Positions 53,513-63,793 of a stretch of DNA of 64,000 nt are shown in pieces; position 1 is the stretch's first letter; each line of letters opens with the position of its first letter. Made by a program: the position numbers and the translations under genes. The stretch is from Marinobacterium litorale DSM 23545 (GTDB lineage: Bacteria; Pseudomonadota; Gammaproteobacteria; Pseudomonadales; Balneatricaceae), in assembly GCF_000428985.1 (NCBI RefSeq), contig NZ_AUAZ01000001.1:186001-250000 (forward strand), in the 5' to 3' direction. Below the pieces are notes generated by a model. It did not search any database. It was not told the DNA's origin and saw only the letters and a list, made by a program, of their open reading frames with translations.

Positions 53513-55432
53513 ATGAGCACAGAAACTCAGAAAGAGACCCTTGGTTTTCAGACAGAAGTGAAACAGCTGCTGCAGCTGATGATCCACTCTCTCTATTCCA
53601 ACAAGGAGATCTTCCTGCGCGAACTGATCTCCAACGCATCCGATGCGTCGGAAAAACTGCGTTTTGAGGCCTTGTCGAACGCGGAGCTGTTCGAAAACGA
53701 TGGTGACCTCAAGATCCGTGTCGAATTCGATGAAGAGGCCAAGACAGTCTCCATCACCGATAACGGCATCGGCATGAGCCGCCAGGATGTGATCGACCAC
53801 CTGGGTACCATCGCTAAATCTGGCACGGCGAACTTTCTGTCCAACCTGACCGGCGATCAGGCGAAAGACAGCCAGTTGATCGGCCAGTTCGGTGTCGGTT
53901 TCTACTCCTCTTTCATCGTGGCCGATCAGGTGGATGTGTTCACCCGCCGTGCGGGCCTTGATGCCAGTGAAGGTGTGCACTGGTCCTCCACCGGTGAGGG
54001 CGAGTTCAGCATCGAAAACGTCGACCTGCCGGAGCGCGGTACCAAGATCGTCCTCAAACTCAAAGAGGGTGAAGAGGAGTTTGCCAACGGTTTCCGTCTG
54101 CGTACTCTGGTTCGCAAGTACTCCGACCACATCGCCATCCCGGTGTTGATGGAGAAAGAGGAAACGCCGAGCGAGGATGACGAAGAGCAGAAGGACGCTA
54201 ACAAGGCGCCGGAGTGGGAAACCGTGAACGCGGCCACCGCGCTCTGGTCGCGCAGCAAGAGCGAAATCTCCGATGAGGAGTATAAAGAGTTCTATAAGCA
54301 CGTCTCCCACGACTTTGCCGAGCCGCTGACCTGGGCTCACAACCAGGTGGAAGGCAACCTGGAATACACCAGCCTGATTTATGTCCCCGAGCGTGCTCCG
54401 TTCGACCTCTGGAACCGCGACGCACCCAAGGGACTGAAACTCTATATCCAGCGTGTATTCATTATGGATCAGGCGGATGAGTTCCTGCCCCTCTACCTGC
54501 GCTTCATCAAGGGTGTGGTCGACTCCAAGAACCTGTCGCTGAACGTCTCTCGCGAAATCCTGCAGAAAGACCCCAACGTGGACAAGCTGCGCTCGGCCCT
54601 GACCAAGCGTGCACTGGATATGCTGTCCAAGCTGGCCAAGAATGATGCCGAGAAATACCAGGCGTTCTGGAAAGAGTTTGGCCAGGTTCTTAAAGAGGGG
54701 CCGGCTGAAGATTACAGCAACCGCGAAAAAGTACTTAAGCTGCTGCGCTTCGCCTCTACCCACAACGACAATGCCGAGCAGAATGTCGGTCTGGAAGACT
54801 ACATCAGCCGCATGAAGGAGGGTCAGGAGAAGATCTACTACGTGGTGGCTGATTCCTACAACGCCGCGAAGAGCAGCCCGCACCTGGAGATCTTCCGCAA
54901 GAAGGGTATCGAGGTTCTGCTGCTGTCCGACCGTATCGACGAGTGGATGATGAGCCAGCTGTTCGACTTCGACGGCAAGTCGTTCCAGGACGTAAGCAAG
55001 GGCGAACTGAACCTGGGCGATGTGGAGTCCGAAGAGGAGAAGAAGGAGCAGGAAGAGGTCGCCAAGAAGATGGAGGGCCTCACCGAGCGCCTGAACAGCG
55101 CCTTCGGCGAGCGCGTCAACGAAGTGCGGGTCACCCACCGTCTGACCGACTCTCCGGCCTGTCTCGTTGTGGGCGACTACGACATGGGCGCACAGATGCG
55201 CAAGATCATGGAAGCTGCCGGTCAGCCGGTGCCTGAAGTGAAGCCGACCTTCGAGTACAACCCGGAGCATCCACTGATTGCCAAGCTGGACAGCGAGCCC
55301 GATGAAGATCGCTTCAAGGATCTGGCGTTGACCCTGTTCGATCAGGCGGAACTGGCCGCCGGTGGTCAACTGGAAGATCCGGCCGCTTATATCAGCCGTC
55401 TCAACAAGCTGCTGCTGGAACTGAGCGCTTAA
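53513..55432 (+). CDS. htpG: HtpG, bacterial Hsp90 chaperone
   Basis: A 639-residue chaperone. The N-terminal GHKL ATPase includes [14 protein letters not shown] near residue 35, [13 protein letters not shown] near 84 and [15 protein letters not shown] near 125. The middle domain has [35 protein letters not shown] near 350, and the C-terminal dimerisation region follows. An acidic insert ([14 protein letters not shown]) lies between the N and middle domains as in other HtpG. ATG 53513 is chosen because the frame opening at 53492 adds residues not seen in the family. It is followed by a strong terminator. Confidence 0.96.
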   Translation: MSTETQKETLGFQTEVKQLLQLMIHSLYSNKEIFLRELISNASDASEKLRFEALSNAELFENDGDLKIRVEFDEEAKTVSITDNGIGMSRQDVIDHLGTIAKSGTANFLSNLTGDQAKDSQLIGQFGVGFYSSFIVADQVDVFTRRAGLDASEGVHWSSTGEGEFSIENVDLPERGTKIVLKLKEGEEEFANGFRLRTLVRKYSDHIAIPVLMEKEETPSEDDEEQKDANKAPEWETVNAATALWSRSKSEISDEEYKEFYKHVSHDFAEPLTWAHNQVEGNLEYTSLIYVPERAPFDLWNRDAPKGLKLYIQRVFIMDQADEFLPLYLRFIKGVVDSKNLSLNVSREILQKDPNVDKLRSALTKRALDMLSKLAKNDAEKYQAFWKEFGQVLKEGPAEDYSNREKVLKLLRFASTHNDNAEQNVGLEDYISRMKEGQEKIYYVVADSYNAAKSSPHLEIFRKKGIEVLLLSDRIDEWMMSQLFDFDGKSFQDVSKGELNLGDVESEEEKKEQEEVAKKMEGLTERLNSAFGERVNEVRVTHRLTDSPACLVVGDYDMGAQMRKIMEAAGQPVPEVKPTFEYNPEHPLIAKLDSEPDEDRFKDLALTLFDQAELAAGGQLEDPAAYISRLNKLLLELSA

Positions 55433-55457
55433 CGGCATCGATCAGCAGTTCGCTACG

Positions 55458-55488
55458 CAGGGCGGCCTTTGGGTCGCCCTGTTTGTTT
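55458..55488 (+). terminator. Rho-independent terminator of htpG
   Basis: CAGGGCG (55458-55464) pairs with CGCCCTG (55475-55481), loop of about 10, then TTTGTTT. It lies 26 bases after the stop. Confidence 0.85.
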
Positions 55489-55550
55489 CTGGATTCCGAA
55501 CCCGCCACCCTGTACCTTTCCCGCATCTGGAAAATGGAATTTAACGACCC

Positions 55551-56792
55551 ATGAGCAAGACACTTCGCGTACTGCACAGCTCCGACTGGCACCTTGGACG
55601 GCTGCTCTACGGCCGTCGACGCTACGACGAATTTGCGGCCTTTCTGGACTGGATGCTGGAGGTGATTGAGCAGGAGCGGATCGAGCTGCTGCTGATCGCC
55701 GGAGATCTGTTCGATACCACCACACCGAGCAACAGGGCTCAGTCTCTCTATTATCGGTTTCTGCATAACGTCGCAGCCTCCCCGTGTCGCCACGTGGTAA
55801 TCGTGGGTGGCAATCATGACTCGCCCACCTTTCTTAATGCGCCACAGCAGCTTCTGCGGGCGTTGGATGTCCATGTAGTGGGTGCCGCCTGTGATGACCC
55901 CGCCGACGAAGTACTGCTTCTGAAAGACACGGCGGGCGAGCCAGAGGCGATTGTCTGCGCCGTCCCCTATCTGCGTGATCGTGATATCCGTCATAGCGAG
56001 ACTGGAGAAAGTACCGATGACAAAAGCCGCAAACTCATTGAAGGGATATACGACCATTACGCCCGGGTTTGTGCAGCCGGTGAGGCAATGCGTCAGGAGC
56101 AGGGCCCGGACCTGCCACTGATCGGCATGGGCCATCTGTTTGCGGCGGGAGGCCAGACACTGGAGGGCGATGGTGTTCGCGATCTTTACGTGGGCTCACT
56201 GGCACAGGTCGGTAGTGATTGCTTCCCTGAAACTCTGGATTACGTAGCTCTGGGTCACCTGCACGTACCGCAGACGGTGGCCGGTCAGGAGCGAATTCGT
56301 TACAGCGGCTCACCACTGCCCATGGGCTTTGGTGAGGCACACCAGCAGAAACTGCTTTACCGGATTGAGTTCGAGGGGCGTGTGCCTTCAATCCGGATGC
56401 TGGAGATTCCCTGCTTCCAGCGCCTGGAACGCCTTAAAGGTGATCAGCAACAGCTGGCTGGCGCTATCGCGAGGTTGGCGACCGGGCGGGAATCGGTCTG
56501 GCTGGAAATTCACTATGAGGGCGATGCGATTGCCGCGGATCTGCGCCAGTGGCTGGAAGAGCAGGTCAAAGGAACCCAACTGGAGATCCTGCGGGTGCGC
56601 AACAACCGGGTGATTGAACGGGTACTCTCCCGGGTGGGTGAGGAGGAGACACTGGATGACCTGTCGCCCCCCGAGGTATTTGATCGTGCGCTGGCCGCGC
56701 ACCAGGTGCCAGAGGCTCAGCAGGCGGATCTCAAAGCGTTGTTTAACGGTCTGCTGCGAGAACTCGACGAACAGGATAATCGCGCCGAATAG
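55551..56792 (+). CDS. sbcD: Exonuclease subunit SbcD
   Basis: A 413-residue Mre11-like phosphoesterase. Metal-binding motifs are HSSDWHLG (about residue 9), LLIAGDLFDTTTPSN (about 45), VGGNHDSP (about 85), GMGHLF (about 185) and VALGHLHVPQ (about 225). With SbcC it cleaves hairpins and processes DNA ends with ATP. It lies 21 bases before sbcC on the same strand, the usual sbcDC order. A terminator separates it from htpG, so it should have its own promoter. Confidence 0.95.
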   Translation: MSKTLRVLHSSDWHLGRLLYGRRRYDEFAAFLDWMLEVIEQERIELLLIAGDLFDTTTPSNRAQSLYYRFLHNVAASPCRHVVIVGGNHDSPTFLNAPQQLLRALDVHVVGAACDDPADEVLLLKDTAGEPEAIVCAVPYLRDRDIRHSETGESTDDKSRKLIEGIYDHYARVCAAGEAMRQEQGPDLPLIGMGHLFAAGGQTLEGDGVRDLYVGSLAQVGSDCFPETLDYVALGHLHVPQTVAGQERIRYSGSPLPMGFGEAHQQKLLYRIEFEGRVPSIRMLEIPCFQRLERLKGDQQQLAGAIARLATGRESVWLEIHYEGDAIAADLRQWLEEQVKGTQLEILRVRNNRVIERVLSRVGEEETLDDLSPPEVFDRALAAHQVPEAQQADLKALFNGLLRELDEQDNRAE

Positions 56793-56813
56793 CGGGTAAC
56801 AGGGAGAACCTTA

Positions 56814-59800
56814 ATGCGCATACTGAATATCCGCTTCTGCAATCTCAACTCACTGGTGGGCGAGTGGCAGATCGATCTGACCGATCCGGCTTACCTGACC
56901 GAGGGGCTGTTCGCCATTACCGGTCCCACCGGGGCGGGCAAGTCCACGCTGCTGGATGCGATCTGTCTCGCGCTCTATGGGCGTACGCCGCGCCAGTCCA
57001 ATGTCAGTAAAAGCCAGAATGAGGTGATGTCGCGCCAGACCGGTGAATGTTTTGCCGAGGTGGAGTTTGAAACGCCGCAGGGCCGCTGGCGGGTGTACTG
57101 GAGCCAACATCGCAGCCGCAAGCGGCCTGATGGAGCATTGCAGCAGCCCAAGCAGGAAATCGTCGAGGTCGCCACCGGCAAGGTGCTCTACACCAAAATC
57201 AAGGAGGTGGCCGAGACCATCGAACGTCTCACCGGGATGGATTTTGACCGCTTCACCCGGTCGATGCTGCTGGCACAGGGTGGTTTCGCCGCCTTCCTGC
57301 AGGCTGACCCGGATGCGCGGGCACCGATTCTTGAGCAGATCACCGGGACCGCGATCTACTCGGAGATCTCGAAAGCGGTGCATCTGCGCCGCGGCGAGGA
57401 AAAACAGAAACTCGATCAGCTCCGGGCAGAACAGTCCGGCTTGCAGCTGTTGGACTCTGAGAGTGAGCAGCAGCTTAAGCTGGAACGCGATGCCGTGGAC
57501 AAGCAGGTTGTAGCTCAGCAGCAGGGGGTGGCCGAACATCAGAAACTATTGGACTGGCGCGGTCAGCTCGATCGGGAGATCCAGCGAGGTCGTGAGCTTG
57601 ATAAGAGCCTTCAGGCGCTGAATACAGAGCGAGAGGCGTTTTCAGCCAGCCAAAGCCAGCTTGATCAGGGCTTAAAAGCGCAGGCTTTGCGGACTGCTTA
57701 TGAGCCGCTACAACAGCGCCGACGTGATTTGGCGCAGCAACGTGAGACGCTTGAGGGTCTGCAGAAGCAGCTGCCCATGCTGGCGGAGGCCGCCCGTCAG
57801 GAAGCAGCGAAGGCAGAACAGGCGCAGCAAGGGTTGCAGCAGGCGGAAACGGCGCTGACCGATAAGCAGCCTTTGATCACACAACTGCGAGAGCAGGACT
57901 GGAAAGTCGCGGAGCAGCGTAAACTCGTCGAGCAGTTAAAACAGGCGTTGCCCAGGGCGTTGCTGGAGTCCCCGGCGTTGGACACAGAGCAGCTTGGGGC
58001 CGAGATTGAGGCGACTGAGCGTGAGCTTCAGGAGCTGCTGGCTGATGGTGGCCGCGATACATTGAACACGCAGCTCGAACAGATCCGCCAGCGTGGCGAA
58101 CTGCTGGCCGAGCTCAAACACTGGGTGGAGCAGAGCGATACGCTCAACAAGGCCCATACCGCGCTGGAAAATGCTCAGGCTGAACTGGCAGCGCAGCAGG
58201 TGCTGGTAAGCACTGAGCTTGGACAAAAACAGCAGCGGACGGAGGCTTTACAGCGTGAGCAGCAAGACCTGTTGAAACTGCAACGACTGGCTCAGCAGAT
58301 CGCCAGCCTGGAGCAGCAGCGTCATGAGCTGGAAGCCGGTAAACCCTGTCCGCTGTGCGGGTCGCTGGAGCACCCCTGGCGCAGTGACGCGCCGCTGGAG
58401 CTCAGCGAAGAAACTGCACGCCTTCAGGCCGTGGAGAAAGAACTGGGTGAGCTTTCAACCGGGGTCAAAACGCTTGAAATCCGCCTGGCGGAGTTGGCTA
58501 CACAGAAGCGCAGTCACGGTCAGCAAATAGAGCAGAATCGGGCCCAGGTGGCATCGCTTGAGAGTCAGATCAATGAGGCGCTGAAGCCTCTGGGCTGGTC
58601 CGCCCGACCCACTGCCGAACAGGTGAAACAGGCACATGGCGACGCCGGCGAGCGCTGGCAGGCTGTGCGTGCCCGGATCAAGCAGATCGACACTCTGGAG
58701 GCCAGACAGAAGCAGCAGCGTGAAACCCGGGAGAGGGCGCGTAAACGCACCGAGTATGACCGTGCCTGTATCGCTTTGAGACAACATCAGGAGGCGCGGG
58801 CGGCGTTATCACCGGAGCCGGATACGGAAGCCTGGGATAGACGTCTTCAGGGTGCGGTCAGTAGGGCGCGCAAAGCGTTGGAGCAGGCGCGAACGGCTGA
58901 GCAGCAACGCAGTCAGCTTCTGGCACAGTGCCGGGCGCAGATTGGCACCGAACAGGCGCGTATCGAGCGGCTAAGCACTGAAATAGGCAGGCTTCAGGCG
59001 GAGTTCGACAACGCCCTGTCCGACAGCGCCTTCGCCGATGAGGCGGCCTTCAAAGCGGCGCTGTTGCCTGCAGAGCAGGTTCAGCGCCTGCAACGGGACG
59101 CCGATTCACTCAAGGCGCGTGAAAATGAACTTAACGGCCTGCTACGTCATAACCGGGACACGCGGGCGGGGCTGGAACAGCAAGCGTTGACGGAACAGTC
59201 CCATGATCAGTTGGACGAGACCATGCGCCAGCTGAAAGGGGATCTGGACCGGCTGCTGGAGCAGCGTGGGAGCCTGCAGCAGCAGCTTGAGCGTAATGAG
59301 ATACTCAGGCAGCAGTTTGGTGAGCAACAGCGCAGGATAGAGGTGCAGCAACAGGAGCTCAGCCGCTGGGAGCAGTTGCATGAACTGATCGGATCCGCCG
59401 ATGGCAAGAAGTTCCGCAACTTTGCCCAGGGGCTTACCTTTGAGCTGATGGTGGGCCATGCCAATCGCCAGCTGCAAAAAATGTCGGATCGCTATCTGCT
59501 GGTGCGCGACCTGGATCAGCCGCTGGAACTGAACGTGATCGATAACTATCAGGCGGGGGAGGTGCGCTCCACCAAGAACCTGTCGGGGGGTGAAAGTTTT
59601 CTTATCAGTCTGGCGTTGGCGCTGGGGCTTTCCGGCATGGCCAGCCGCAATGTGCGCGTGGATTCCCTGTTTCTCGATGAGGGGTTCGGCACGTTGGATG
59701 AGGACGCGTTGGAAACAGCACTGGATACCCTGGCCGGGTTGCAGCAGGAGGGCAAGTTGATCGGTGTCATCTCCCATGTTCAGGCGCTCAAGGAACGAAT

Positions 59801-59873
59801 CGCTACCCGTATCGAGGTCCAGCCGCTCAGCGGCGGGCGTAGCCGGATTCAGGGCCCCGGTTGTAGCGGTTGA
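56814..59873 (+). CDS. sbcC: Exonuclease subunit SbcC
   Basis: A 1019-residue Rad50-like SMC ATPase. Walker A GPTGAGKSTLLDAICLALYG near residue 35, the zinc hook CPLCG near 513 in the middle of two long coiled-coil arms (rich in Gln and Glu, about 190-500 and 540-860), signature LSGGESFLISLALALG near 925 and Walker B LFLDEGFGTLDEDALE near 952. It joins SbcD dimers and binds DNA ends. ATG 56814 is 21 bases after the sbcD stop. Confidence 0.95.
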   Translation: MRILNIRFCNLNSLVGEWQIDLTDPAYLTEGLFAITGPTGAGKSTLLDAICLALYGRTPRQSNVSKSQNEVMSRQTGECFAEVEFETPQGRWRVYWSQHRSRKRPDGALQQPKQEIVEVATGKVLYTKIKEVAETIERLTGMDFDRFTRSMLLAQGGFAAFLQADPDARAPILEQITGTAIYSEISKAVHLRRGEEKQKLDQLRAEQSGLQLLDSESEQQLKLERDAVDKQVVAQQQGVAEHQKLLDWRGQLDREIQRGRELDKSLQALNTEREAFSASQSQLDQGLKAQALRTAYEPLQQRRRDLAQQRETLEGLQKQLPMLAEAARQEAAKAEQAQQGLQQAETALTDKQPLITQLREQDWKVAEQRKLVEQLKQALPRALLESPALDTEQLGAEIEATERELQELLADGGRDTLNTQLEQIRQRGELLAELKHWVEQSDTLNKAHTALENAQAELAAQQVLVSTELGQKQQRTEALQREQQDLLKLQRLAQQIASLEQQRHELEAGKPCPLCGSLEHPWRSDAPLELSEETARLQAVEKELGELSTGVKTLEIRLAELATQKRSHGQQIEQNRAQVASLESQINEALKPLGWSARPTAEQVKQAHGDAGERWQAVRARIKQIDTLEARQKQQRETRERARKRTEYDRACIALRQHQEARAALSPEPDTEAWDRRLQGAVSRARKALEQARTAEQQRSQLLAQCRAQIGTEQARIERLSTEIGRLQAEFDNALSDSAFADEAAFKAALLPAEQVQRLQRDADSLKARENELNGLLRHNRDTRAGLEQQALTEQSHDQLDETMRQLKGDLDRLLEQRGSLQQQLERNEILRQQFGEQQRRIEVQQQELSRWEQLHELIGSADGKKFRNFAQGLTFELMVGHANRQLQKMSDRYLLVRDLDQPLELNVIDNYQAGEVRSTKNLSGGESFLISLALALGLSGMASRNVRVDSLFLDEGFGTLDEDALETALDTLAGLQQEGKLIGVISHVQALKERIATRIEVQPLSGGRSRIQGPGCSG

Positions 59874-59948
59874 ACTGGCGAACTGCGTTAACTCCTCTAT
59901 GCTGAGTTCGATAGCTGTCCAAGAGACAGATCGATATGGGGAGGGCCT

Positions 59949-61145
59949 ATGCAATCACCCTGGCGGGCGCTGTTTGACGCGAATGCCAAATCGCGCCCCT
60001 ACCTCAATGCGGAACTGGATGCGCTGTTATCCATGCTGCGTCAGGCCGCCGGCGCCGGTCATGGCCGTGAGCGCCAGGCGGAGCTTGCGCAGACCCTGAG
60101 TGGACTGGCGCTTCCTGCCTGGCTGATCGGCGAGATTATCAGTGATCACAATGATCTGATCTATCACTGTGCCATTGAACGGGCACTGGACCAGATGCGC
60201 GCTGACGGCTGGGGGGAGCCCCCGGTCGGCTTTTGCGTGATTGTCATGGGCTCCGGCGGTCGCCATGAGAGCCTGCTTGCGCCGGACCAGGATAATGGCC
60301 TGATTCTTGGCAGCTATCCGATGCATCGCCACAACGAGGTCGATACCTGGTTCAGGACCTTTGCCGAACTTTTCACCGAATACCTGGATCAGTCGGGCAT
60401 TCCTTTTTGCCGTGGCGATGTGATGGCTTCGCGCCCCCTCTGGCGTAAGCCGGTTAACGAATGGCAGACTCAGATGCGGCTTTGGATGGCGGGCCGGCGC
60501 GTTAAGCAGGTTCAGCAGTGCAATATTCTGTTCGACTTTGCCCCGGTTTATGGTGATGTGGCCTTGGTTGAACCGGTACGCGAAGCGATTTTTCATTCGG
60601 TACCCACCGCAGGTCTTTTTCTCAACGAGATGGCGGAGCTGCTCGATGAGGTGCCGGTGGCTCTGGACCGTCTTGACCGGTTGCAGGGCGATGGTCGGGA
60701 AGCGCCGCATCCACGGGCTATCAATCTTAAACGTCAGGGGCTTTTGCCGATGACAGCGGCGCTGCGTCTGCTGGCGCTGGTGTATGGCTGCCGAGAGGTG
60801 GCCACCCGTGAACGTCTGTTCTGGCTGGAGCGCACCGGCGTTCTCAAACCCCGGCAGGGTCAGGCTCTGGCGGCGGTGTTTGAACGACTTGTTAAGCTTC
60901 TGCTGGAGGCACAGACCGAGCGCAGCCTGAAAGGTGCGCGGCCTGATAACTGGATCGATCCCGAGCAGCTCTCGGCACTGGAGCGCGAACAGTTACGCTT
61001 TGATCTCAAAGCGGTCCGTAGCCTGGTACGCAAAGCCGGTCAGTCCACATCGGTGGTCTCTTCAGGAGCCCGCGGTAACTCAAGAACCAAGCAGGCACCG
61101 CCCAGGCGCTCGGACCTGTCGATCCAGAGCCGCCCCCCCAGCTGA
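59949..61145 (+). CDS. Short DUF294 nucleotidyltransferase-like protein (no cNMP or CBS domains)
   Basis: A 398-residue protein covering only the DUF294/GlnD-like part. VIVMGSGGRHESLLAPDQDN at about residue 98 is the transferase signature (G-S-G-G-x6-D-x-D). Matches to the large protein at 24881-26773 include FCRGDVMASRPLWRKPVNEW; N-terminal sensor domains are missing. It is a paralogue of that protein. The last 35 or so residues (SVVSSGARGNSRTKQ...) run antisense to the histidine kinase gene and look non-conserved. It lies 75 bases after sbcC. Its target is unknown. Confidence 0.82.
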   Translation: MQSPWRALFDANAKSRPYLNAELDALLSMLRQAAGAGHGRERQAELAQTLSGLALPAWLIGEIISDHNDLIYHCAIERALDQMRADGWGEPPVGFCVIVMGSGGRHESLLAPDQDNGLILGSYPMHRHNEVDTWFRTFAELFTEYLDQSGIPFCRGDVMASRPLWRKPVNEWQTQMRLWMAGRRVKQVQQCNILFDFAPVYGDVALVEPVREAIFHSVPTAGLFLNEMAELLDEVPVALDRLDRLQGDGREAPHPRAINLKRQGLLPMTAALRLLALVYGCREVATRERLFWLERTGVLKPRQGQALAAVFERLVKLLLEAQTERSLKGARPDNWIDPEQLSALEREQLRFDLKAVRSLVRKAGQSTSVVSSGARGNSRTKQAPPRRSDLSIQSRPPS

Positions 61146-63793
61146 TTGACGATGCCGCGGCTGATTGGCAAGCCTAAACCGGTGCCACGGGGGCGCTGAT
61201 GGGAGCCGCCTTTTTCCTCCAGGCTGCGTGCCTGTTCGATCTGGTGAAACTTCTCGAACACTTTCTCCCGTTCCTGCTCGACGATGCCGCTGCCGTTGTC
61301 CTCCACGGTTACCCGGAAGCCGCGTTTGTAAGGCGCGACGGTTGCCAGTACCTGTCCTTCGTTCTCGTCAGCGAACTTACTGGCGTTGTCGAGCAGGTTG
61401 ATTAACACCTGTTGTAGCCGGTCCGGATCGGCGATAACCGGACAGGGGGACGCGGTCAGCTTTAATTCATGGCTAATGCCGCGCTCCTGGAACAGGTGTG
61501 TCACCGCTTCCAGCGCGCGGGAGAGCAGCTCCTGCAGATCGCAGTGTTCGGGGTGAAGTGTCATCCGGCCCGATTCCAGGCGCGCCAGATCGAGAATCTC
61601 TTCGATCAGGCGTGACAGGCGTTCACTTTCCCGGACGATGATTGCCAGGAAGTGTGTTTGCTGCTCCCGGTCCAGGTCATCACTGTCGCGCAGTATCTCC
61701 GCAAATGCCCGGATCGATGTGAGGGGGGTGCGCAGCTCATGGCTGACCATGGCGACGAATTCATCTTTAAGCCGGTCCAGTTCGCGCAGGCGTTCGTTGG
61801 CGCTGCGCAGCTCTTCACCGATGCGGGCAAGCTCCGTAGATTTCTGCTCCAGTCGGCGGTTGTACTCCAGCGTTTGCGAAGTCGTGTCCAGAATGCTGAG
61901 GATGGAGGACATATCCAACGCTTCACCCCGGACCACAGAGTTGATCAGTATCCGCGCGGTAGCGCTGCCCAACGCACCGGTCAGGCCCTGCTCGGCGGCC
62001 GCGATCATCTGAGGGGTTGCCGGTGTTTCGTCGTCTGGCCGTTCTGTCCCAAGCAGGCGGGTGGTGGAGGACTGCCCCAGGTAGCGCACCAGCAGGCCGA
62101 ACAGTTCACGTCTGCTGGCCTGGCCCTGCCAGATGGGGGCCTGCTCCGCTTCGGGCTTCAGTGCGTTGGTAAAAAGCGCCGCCTGAGTCTGTTCAAGATG
62201 ACCCGGTCGGGCAAACAGTGAAATGCCGACCAGCAAGCCGATATTGACCAACATTGTCCAGAACAGCGCATGCGTATAGATATCCCAGCCTTCAAGCCCG
62301 AACAGGGCGTAGGGGCGTAACGTCTCGATACCGAAAGGCCCCTGCTCGATAAAACCGGTATCAAGCCAGCCCGACAGGGCAAAGCCCGGAATCAACAGGG
62401 TCCAGGCCCAGACCAGGATACCGGCGATCATACCGCAGGCTGCCCCGGTACGGCTGGCACCACGCCAGTAGAGGCCGAGCAGCAAAGCGGGGGCAAACTG
62501 GGCAGCCGCGGCGAAAGAGACCAGGCCGATAGTGACCAGACTGTATGCCTCGCCGATCAGGGCGTGGTACAGATATCCGAGAATCAGGATGAAAACGATA
62601 GCCACCCGTCGGATACCCAGCAACCAGCCGGACAGGTCTCGCCTCTGATCAAGCTGCAGGGCTCGCCAGCGCAGCAGCAACGGCATCACCAACTGGTTGC
62701 TGACCATGGTTGAAAGCGCGATGGTTTCCACGATCATCATGCTGGTCGCGGCTGACAAGCCGCCGATAAAGACCAGCATCGGCAACCCGTTAAGCCCTGC
62801 CGAGAGCGGCAGCGTCAGCACATAGTTATCGGGCTCACCGGTCGTACTCCCACCCAGCATGCCGGCCAGGGCAATTGGAATTACAAACAGGTTGATCAGC
62901 AGCAGATAAAAAGGGAACAGCCAGCAGGCACGCTTCAAATGTTCTTCGTTGACGTTCTCCACCACGAGCACCTGAAACTGGCGTGGTAGCGTGATGAACG
63001 CCAGCATCGCGAGAATCAGGGTGCCAAACCAGCCCAGCGCGCCCCCGGGAATCTGCTCCAGGCCAAAGTGATGGGCGGCTTCAGGCAGGAGCTGGGCGGC
63101 CGTGGCAAACAGGTCAGCCGGCCCTTGGTAGAGCACAAAGGTGGCAAACACACCCACGGCCACGAATGCGAACAGTTTGACCAGTGACTCAAACGCGATA
63201 GCGGTGACCATCCCCTCATGCCGCTCGCTGGCGTCCAGGTGGCGGGTACCGAACAGAATGATAAACACGGCCAGCACCAGCGCGACCCAGAACGCTTTAT
63301 CGTTCCAGAAACCTGTCAGCGACAGAGCCGGTGGCGTTTGTCGGGGATACTCCGTCAGAATACCGTAACTGACCGTGATCGCTTTCAGCTGCAGGGCGAT
63401 ATAGGGCATGATCGCCACGATTGCGATGGCCGCGACCAGTGCGCCCAGTGCGCCACTCTTGCCATAACGCGCGCTGATAAAGTCGGCAATGGAGGTGATG
63501 CGCTGAGCGCGGGCGATACGGATCATCTTGCGGATCAGCATCCAGCCACAGAGCATGGCCAGTGTTGGCCCCAGGTAGATCAGCAGATAACTTAATCCGG
63601 TGGTGGCGGCTCGCCCCACACTGCCATAGAAGGTCCAGGCGGTGCAGTAAACGGCGATAGACAGCGCGTAGATCGTGGGTGAGTTGACCAGTGAACGGCG
63701 TTGTTCCGCCCGCCGGTCGCCCCAGGCGGCAATGATGAACAGCAGCGCCAGATAGCTGAAGGAGATGGTCAGCACCAGCCCTTCAATCCTCAT
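61040..63793 (-). CDS. Sodium:solute symporter-histidine kinase sensor (CbrA/CrbS-like)
   Basis: A 917-residue membrane sensor. Residues about 1-500 are a SLC5-type symporter domain with some 12-13 helices (YALSIAVYCTAWTFYGSVGR; ITSIADFISARYGKSG). A STAC linker follows near 550-640 (FGLLVRYLGQSSTTRLLG; LDMSSILSILDTTSQTLEYN). The kinase HisKA is near 680 (MVSHELRTPLTSIRAFAEIL with phospho-His) and HATPase motifs are ADPDRLQQVLINLLDNASKF, VEDNGSGI and GTGLGLPISRGIVNQLGG. No PAS and no receiver domain is seen. CbrA-type kinases control carbon and amino-acid use, CrbS-type acetate use. Its start overlaps a small upstream ORF, and its end overlaps the DUF294 gene by 106 bases. No response regulator is adjacent inside the window. 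Confidence 0.9.
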   Translation of the reverse strand: MRIEGLVLTISFSYLALLFIIAAWGDRRAEQRRSLVNSPTIYALSIAVYCTAWTFYGSVGRAATTGLSYLLIYLGPTLAMLCGWMLIRKMIRIARAQRITSIADFISARYGKSGALGALVAAIAIVAIMPYIALQLKAITVSYGILTEYPRQTPPALSLTGFWNDKAFWVALVLAVFIILFGTRHLDASERHEGMVTAIAFESLVKLFAFVAVGVFATFVLYQGPADLFATAAQLLPEAAHHFGLEQIPGGALGWFGTLILAMLAFITLPRQFQVLVVENVNEEHLKRACWLFPFYLLLINLFVIPIALAGMLGGSTTGEPDNYVLTLPLSAGLNGLPMLVFIGGLSAATSMMIVETIALSTMVSNQLVMPLLLRWRALQLDQRRDLSGWLLGIRRVAIVFILILGYLYHALIGEAYSLVTIGLVSFAAAAQFAPALLLGLYWRGASRTGAACGMIAGILVWAWTLLIPGFALSGWLDTGFIEQGPFGIETLRPYALFGLEGWDIYTHALFWTMLVNIGLLVGISLFARPGHLEQTQAALFTNALKPEAEQAPIWQGQASRRELFGLLVRYLGQSSTTRLLGTERPDDETPATPQMIAAAEQGLTGALGSATARILINSVVRGEALDMSSILSILDTTSQTLEYNRRLEQKSTELARIGEELRSANERLRELDRLKDEFVAMVSHELRTPLTSIRAFAEILRDSDDLDREQQTHFLAIIVRESERLSRLIEEILDLARLESGRMTLHPEHCDLQELLSRALEAVTHLFQERGISHELKLTASPCPVIADPDRLQQVLINLLDNASKFADENEGQVLATVAPYKRGFRVTVEDNGSGIVEQEREKVFEKFHQIEQARSLEEKGGSHQRPRGTGLGLPISRGIVNQLGGRLWIDRSERLGGACLVLELPRAPEETTDVD

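Noticed and set aside
53432-55438. 668-codon open frame antisense to htpG
   Set aside because: HtpG motifs fill the plus strand; the antisense product has no recognisable motif and results from codon bias in a GC-rich gene.
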